Positions 60,032 to 64,000 of a stretch of DNA of 64,000 nt are shown piece by piece; the first letter of the stretch is position 1, and the number at the start of each line of letters is the position of its first letter. Under the pieces are notes generated by a model. That model made no database searches. It was not told the origin of the DNA and saw only the letters and a program-made list of their open reading frames with translations. The position numbers and the translations under genes are program-made. Origin of the DNA: Parapristionchus giblindavisi (Eukaryota; Nematoda; Chromadorea; Rhabditida; Diplogasteridae); NCBI GenBank assembly GCA_943737045.1, contig CALSFV010000473.1:1-64000 (forward strand). The letters run 5' to 3'.

Positions 60032-60456
60032 AAAATATCTCACTTGAAGTAACTCTCTTGCATGTCTTCATCGTCGATATCCGTTCTGCCCAGGGTGTTC
60101 TTGTCTTTCTGAAAACCAATCAATCGATAATTACAGGTCTCGGGCGGAAAATATAGCTACAGTATACCGCGGCTTCCTCCTCTTTGCCTGCTCGTCGCTG
60201 AAAGTCTTCCGCCAGTGACTCTGCCTTCTGTTTTGAAGCCTGAAAAGCAATCAATAATTCGCAATAAATCAATAGTCGCCGATGCCGTAATACGATTATG
60301 GATAGACCAAATATGGGGCAACCTGCTGTATGATATCGTTTCTACTCTTCCCCTTTCTTATTCATGTAACGATAAAGCAAAGATAATGTCACATTGCCAA
60401 ACACCGCCAGATATCGTATCCATGCAACATATGCGGTGTTACGTGCCTAGTGCTTA

Positions 60457-61347
60457 CAAGGGAAGCACCAGTTGCGACGGAAACGATTCTGAAAGCGACC
60501 CATGTGGGTCGTTAGGGTTGAGGGGGAGACCGCCAAAACTGTTTTCAAAAGTTGCCAAACTGTTCTGGTAATCGATATTTTCAATCAATATTTTCAACGC
60601 ATGAGCGGATAAAATGCCATTACTATGTGCTCAATGAAGCTGCAGGTTTCAAACTTGGCAGAGACAATACCCCATGAGTGATACAAAACCTGGTTTAGTA
60701 TGAGCCCGATCAGTTGAATTCTGGGAAATTAAAAAAATTTTTTTTCTTATTTTGAGGGGTGCAGGCAGTACCTGCTCAGGTTAATTTCGATTCAATTTAA
60801 AAGCCAGATGTCTTCTATATATAGTAGACGACAATATACTAGAGTTTCACGAAATTTCGTGTTTTTCGGGAAAAGTTATAATTGAAGAAAGATGGTAGAA
60901 ACCAGTTTCACGCTTTTTTCGAAATTGTCTGAATTTGTCCGATTAGGCTTAGACTTTGCCACGACAATTATCATGAAGACAAAAGATGATCACTATAATA
61001 GAATAGCTATGGATGCTCTTTTAGTCCCACAGCAAATCATTTTACTTTTTTAGACTTTCTGCGAAAATCGTGTACGTTCAAAATTGCTCAAAATTCAACC
61101 GATCGGGGTCATTCTCTACAATGTTTTGGAAAACTCGTGGGCTATTATCTCTGCTAAGTTTGGAATCTGCAGCTTCATTGAACACAGAGTTATGGTATTT
61201 TAGAGGCGCATATTTTGAAAGATATTGATTGAAAATATCGATTACCAGAACTGTTTGGCAACTTTTGAAAACAGTTTTGGCGGTCTCCCCCTCAAACCTA
61301 ACGACCCATATGGGTCGCTTTCAGAATCGTTTCCGTCGCAACTGGTG
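60457..61347. mobile_element. ~890-bp foldback, ACCAGTTGCGACGG arms
   Basis: Left start ttacaagggaagcaccagtt, right end tcgcaactggtg; the right terminus lacks the CAAGGG part. Arms over 200 bp (gattctgaaagcgaccca; gttttcaaaagttgcc) extend nearly to the centre. Related by its ends to 48934-50120 and 51017-51448. Confidence 0.8.
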
Positions 61348-61493
61348 TCAATGTGGCATCGCATAAATCTACCCTGGCAGTTTCACGTTTCATTATACCT
61401 GCTTATTGATTCCGCTCATGAACGCATCCAACTCATCCTCTTCTTCCTCTTCCACCTTCTTCTTCTCCTCCTTCCTATGACGGTCACTGTACC

Positions 61494-62185
61494 TGCTGAA
61501 TCAGTGTGACAGAGAGAGAGGTAGAGCGCGAAAATGAGAGGCAGTACGCAAAAGTGAGAGCACAGACGATAAAAGCACACTACGGTGTACCATACCGTAA
61601 TGTATTTTGCCAGGTTTTCAATGAGCGCGTTCCCTGTTGAATCAAGGTTTCACCATCATCATATCATCCGAACAAATATTTGATATTTAATTCATCTTCT
61701 GATGACGGAGAATACACCTAATTATACGATATACTCGAGCAGAGACGATAAAAGCACACCATGCTATACTATATCATAATGTTTTTTTTGGCATTTCAAG
61801 TCTTAAATTAGCGCTTTCCATGCTGAATCGAGGTTAAACCATCACCATATCATCAGAACAAATATTTGATATTTAATTCATCGATTGTTGTACGGACAAT
61901 ACGCCTAATCATACGACAGCCTCTGCTGTCGTTGTTGAATCACAAGAGGGGTCAGAGTGTGACAGAGAAAAAGATGGGAGAGTACGCAAAAGTGAGAGAG
62001 GACAGAAGGTAAAAGCACACCATGGTGTACCATACCGTGATGTCTTTTGTTGCATTTTGCCAAGTTTTCAATGAGCGCTTTCCCTGCTGAATCGAGGTTT
62101 CGCCATCACCATATCATCAGAAGGAAACATTTAATGTTTAATTCTCAGCATATGCAGCATATGGAGAAGTTATACACCTAATCGT
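61494..62185. repeat. Tandem ~230-bp units in a DDX42 copy C intron
   Basis: Three units, each with gctgaatcgaggtt (near 61636, 61824 and 62087), ccatatcatcagaaca and aaagcacaccatg. One or two related units are at 56530-56810 in copy B. Confidence 0.75.
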
Positions 62186-62359
62186 ACCTCGATCGATCGT
62201 CCTTCCTGTCTCTGCTGCGGCGATCACGGTCTCGAGCTTGTCATTTGAACGAAATAATACTTTTTTTTCGAAAAAAAACTTTCAAATTCTATTATAGATC
62301 TATCGGCTGAATCGTCTTTCCAATTTGTTCGGAACGGGGGCCTTGAACTTCTGCTCAGA

Positions 62360-63076
62360 ATGGTCCAAGATAAGTCGATCGCCCACCCATCGGATGAACT
62401 CGTAAGTTATTTATAGTTAAACACGTATTTATCCAATTTTCAAGATGTTTAAAATATTTCGTATGAATTTTCAGATTCTATTGACAGTTTACCAAGTTGT
62501 CATAATGCCAGAGCACCGAGAAGCCCTTTCCCACATCGTTTATTCCGGTTCCTTCATGTAAGCCGAGCTAAGGAAGATTAGAAAAATATTTTCAAAAATC
62601 ATCTCATAACATATAATTACAACGAGGGCTCTGTCTTCTTCTCTTTTCATCTTCTCATTTTTCACCTTTTCCAAAGACATGGAAAAGTTCAATTGAAATA
62701 TTATGCGTAATATGAAAATAGAAATAAGATCATTCCTTTTCTTTAATAATAATACATTTTTCTTCTCTAAACGGCGTATAAATTAAAAGATAATACATAA
62801 AATATTTAATGATTGAAAGATTAGAGAAGAGATTAACTGCAAATTACTTAATCACAGTTTTTTTAGAAAGATGTACGCAAGAAGTCCGATCAAAACTCTT
62901 CAAAAAAAATATCTCATAGCGGGCATTATGTCTTTTTTGATTGCATCTGAGCTACATTCCGATGCCCGGCGTACCCGAGAGATGGCTCCTTATTTTGTCA
63001 GATATTTTTGATCTTTGATCTTTGATCTTCCGATTACATTTGACAATCAATGATAAATTTCAGGAAGAAGGGGTGA
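62360..63076 (+). CDS. Candidate small three-exon ORF, unrecognised
   Basis: Exon 62360-62401 (MVQDKSIAHPSDEL), donor gtaagt; exon 62475-62556 after ttttcag (ILLTVYQVVIMPEHREALSH then IVYSGSF); exon 63064-63076 after a GATCTTT array and tttcag, giving MKKG and TGA. All phases fit and the splice signals are good. Without the last splice the frame stops at TAA 62559. About 45 aa, with one short hydrophobic stretch. It may be the end of a longer gene with missing upstream exons. Confidence 0.35.
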
Positions 63077-63387
63077 AAAAATGGCGTGTTGAGGAACTTC
63101 GCATGGAAATACACGGCACAACCAGAATATTTCGGTATTTTTTGTAGTGTGAAATACTTTAGTCAAACAATAAACACACCGAGAAAAAATATAAAATGAA
63201 ACTACAGCTTAAATAATAACAGCTATAAAGTGTTAAATAAATCACAAAAAGCGACAAATATAACGTACCACAGGTCTTGTATTCTGTGTATTACAGCTGA
63301 GATAGTGATGTTTTAACACTTTTTTTCTCAGATTGAATTGAATCTGAGTGATACCCTAGTCATAGCTGGGTCAGCTCCTTGAAACAT

Positions 63388-63523
63388 ATTTGATACAGGT
63401 TGGCAAATGACCATTAAGCTACCTGTGCACAGGTAGCTTAATGGTAGAGCAATGCCCCGGATAGGCAGAGGTCGTGGGTTCGACTCCTTCCTTGTGCCAA
63501 TCATTTACCAACCTGTATCAAAT
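63388..63523 (+). mobile_element. Palindromic element with a tRNA-like core
   Basis: Inverted ends of 23 bp (63388-63410 and 63501-63523, one mismatch; gatacaggttggcaaatga). Inside is a perfect 36-bp palindrome (63410-63445) whose right half is the 5' part of the tRNA-like sequence. Confidence 0.85.
63427..63497 (+). tRNA. tRNA-like gene, isotype uncertain (GGA in the loop)
   Basis: A cloverleaf can be drawn: acceptor GCACAGG with CTTGTGC (one G-T pair), D-arm gcttaatggtagagc, anticodon stem TGCC/GGCA with loop CCGGATA, variable aggtc, T-arm gtgggttcgactccttc with one mismatch. A-box and B-box fit. The loop has C where U33 is expected and GGA at 34-36, so function is doubtful. It lies inside a palindromic element and may be a mobile tRNA relic. 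Confidence 0.45.
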
Positions 63524-64000
63524 ACTTTTTTCTCAGTATGAAGAGTCCGTCATTGTTAGGAAAGGAAATAAAGATCAAAATATAAATGCATTTACTACTA
63601 TATTTATTTACTATTTTGACCTGTATAGTACATTGCAATTTGCAGCTTGGTCATGATTGATTAATATTCTATTGCAGTACATTCATACCATTCTTTGAAC
63701 TTCTATTTAACACTAACTATCCCGGAATTCAAATGATCGCTCTCTACTCACTAACAATCGCTTCTCTTTCCACGATCGACAAGTGTGATTACTTAACGTT
63801 AGTTCTTTTCTTTTTATTCTCCTCTTACCTCTATTCCATCGTTGCATTTGCTTCACGCGCTCACGCCGTAACGGCGTAACGTGTTACTTTCGCTACGCAT
63901 CCATCGCCTTAAATTTTGGAGTATGTTGGTTCTCGAGTTGAAAACCCTGAAAGGCAATGGTGATACGGTAAGAAGTTACCGCAACCATCGGTCAATAATG
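63524..64000. other. No feature seen
   Basis: AT-rich sequence with no supported gene or repeat on either strand. Confidence 0.5.

Overview
The window is eukaryotic nuclear DNA, AT-rich, with many short spliced exons and a very high load of foldback elements, MITEs and microsatellites. Three things suggest a nematode or a close ecdysozoan relative: the conceptual ABCE1 protein has a nematode-like N-terminal region, introns of about 45-60 nt are common, and short tacggta/tactgta motifs recur. This is inference; no species can be named from the sequence alone.

Layout. 1-9.1 kb: no gene that I can support; purine microsatellites, a TTAA-flanked 2.2-kb palindrome and smaller MITEs. 9.18-22.02 kb, minus strand: a complete 21-exon ABCE1 (RNase L inhibitor / Rli1 / Pixie) gene of 610 codons, which I could splice without one frame conflict. 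Its introns hold a decayed mariner nested in a hAT-type MITE, a 1.6-kb foldback and several MITEs. 23.25-25.24 kb, plus strand, divergent from ABCE1: a five-exon gene for a small secreted Tyr/Gly/Gln-rich protein of 129 aa. 26.8-30.9 kb, plus strand: a near-intact CR1/Jockey-like LINE whose two ORFs overlap at a canonical -1 frameshift heptamer. 31.2-35.3 kb: inverted duplications and nested palindromes. 35.5-62.2 kb, minus strand: three tandem, decaying copies (A, B, C) of a DDX42-type DEAD-box helicase gene, interrupted by a 3.2-kb TIR element, foldbacks and a triplet repeat of about 960 bp. 62.3-64 kb: a small plus-strand ORF candidate and a palindromic element with a tRNA-like core.

The strongest unusual signals concern splicing. 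(1) In three introns of two genes, and more loosely in a fourth of DDX42, the 5' splice site and its flank are tandemly repeated into the intron; the clearest case has five donors exactly 22 nt apart. (2) A GATCTTT heptamer is arrayed at about 25 places, mostly next to exon borders. In DDX42 one intron is built almost wholly of these heptads, 45 nt with five units in copy A and 51 nt with six in copy B. (3) A 3.2-kb TIR element carries three related introns of exactly 51 nt. Together these suggest that intron ends here grow and are copied as short tandem repeats.

ABCE1 (ribosome recycling) and DDX42 (U2 snRNP / splicing helicase) are housekeeping genes that share only location. DDX42 copies A and B have lost different essential parts, so no single copy here encodes a whole helicase. 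A working copy elsewhere, or collapsed or mis-joined haplotypes in the assembly, must be considered.
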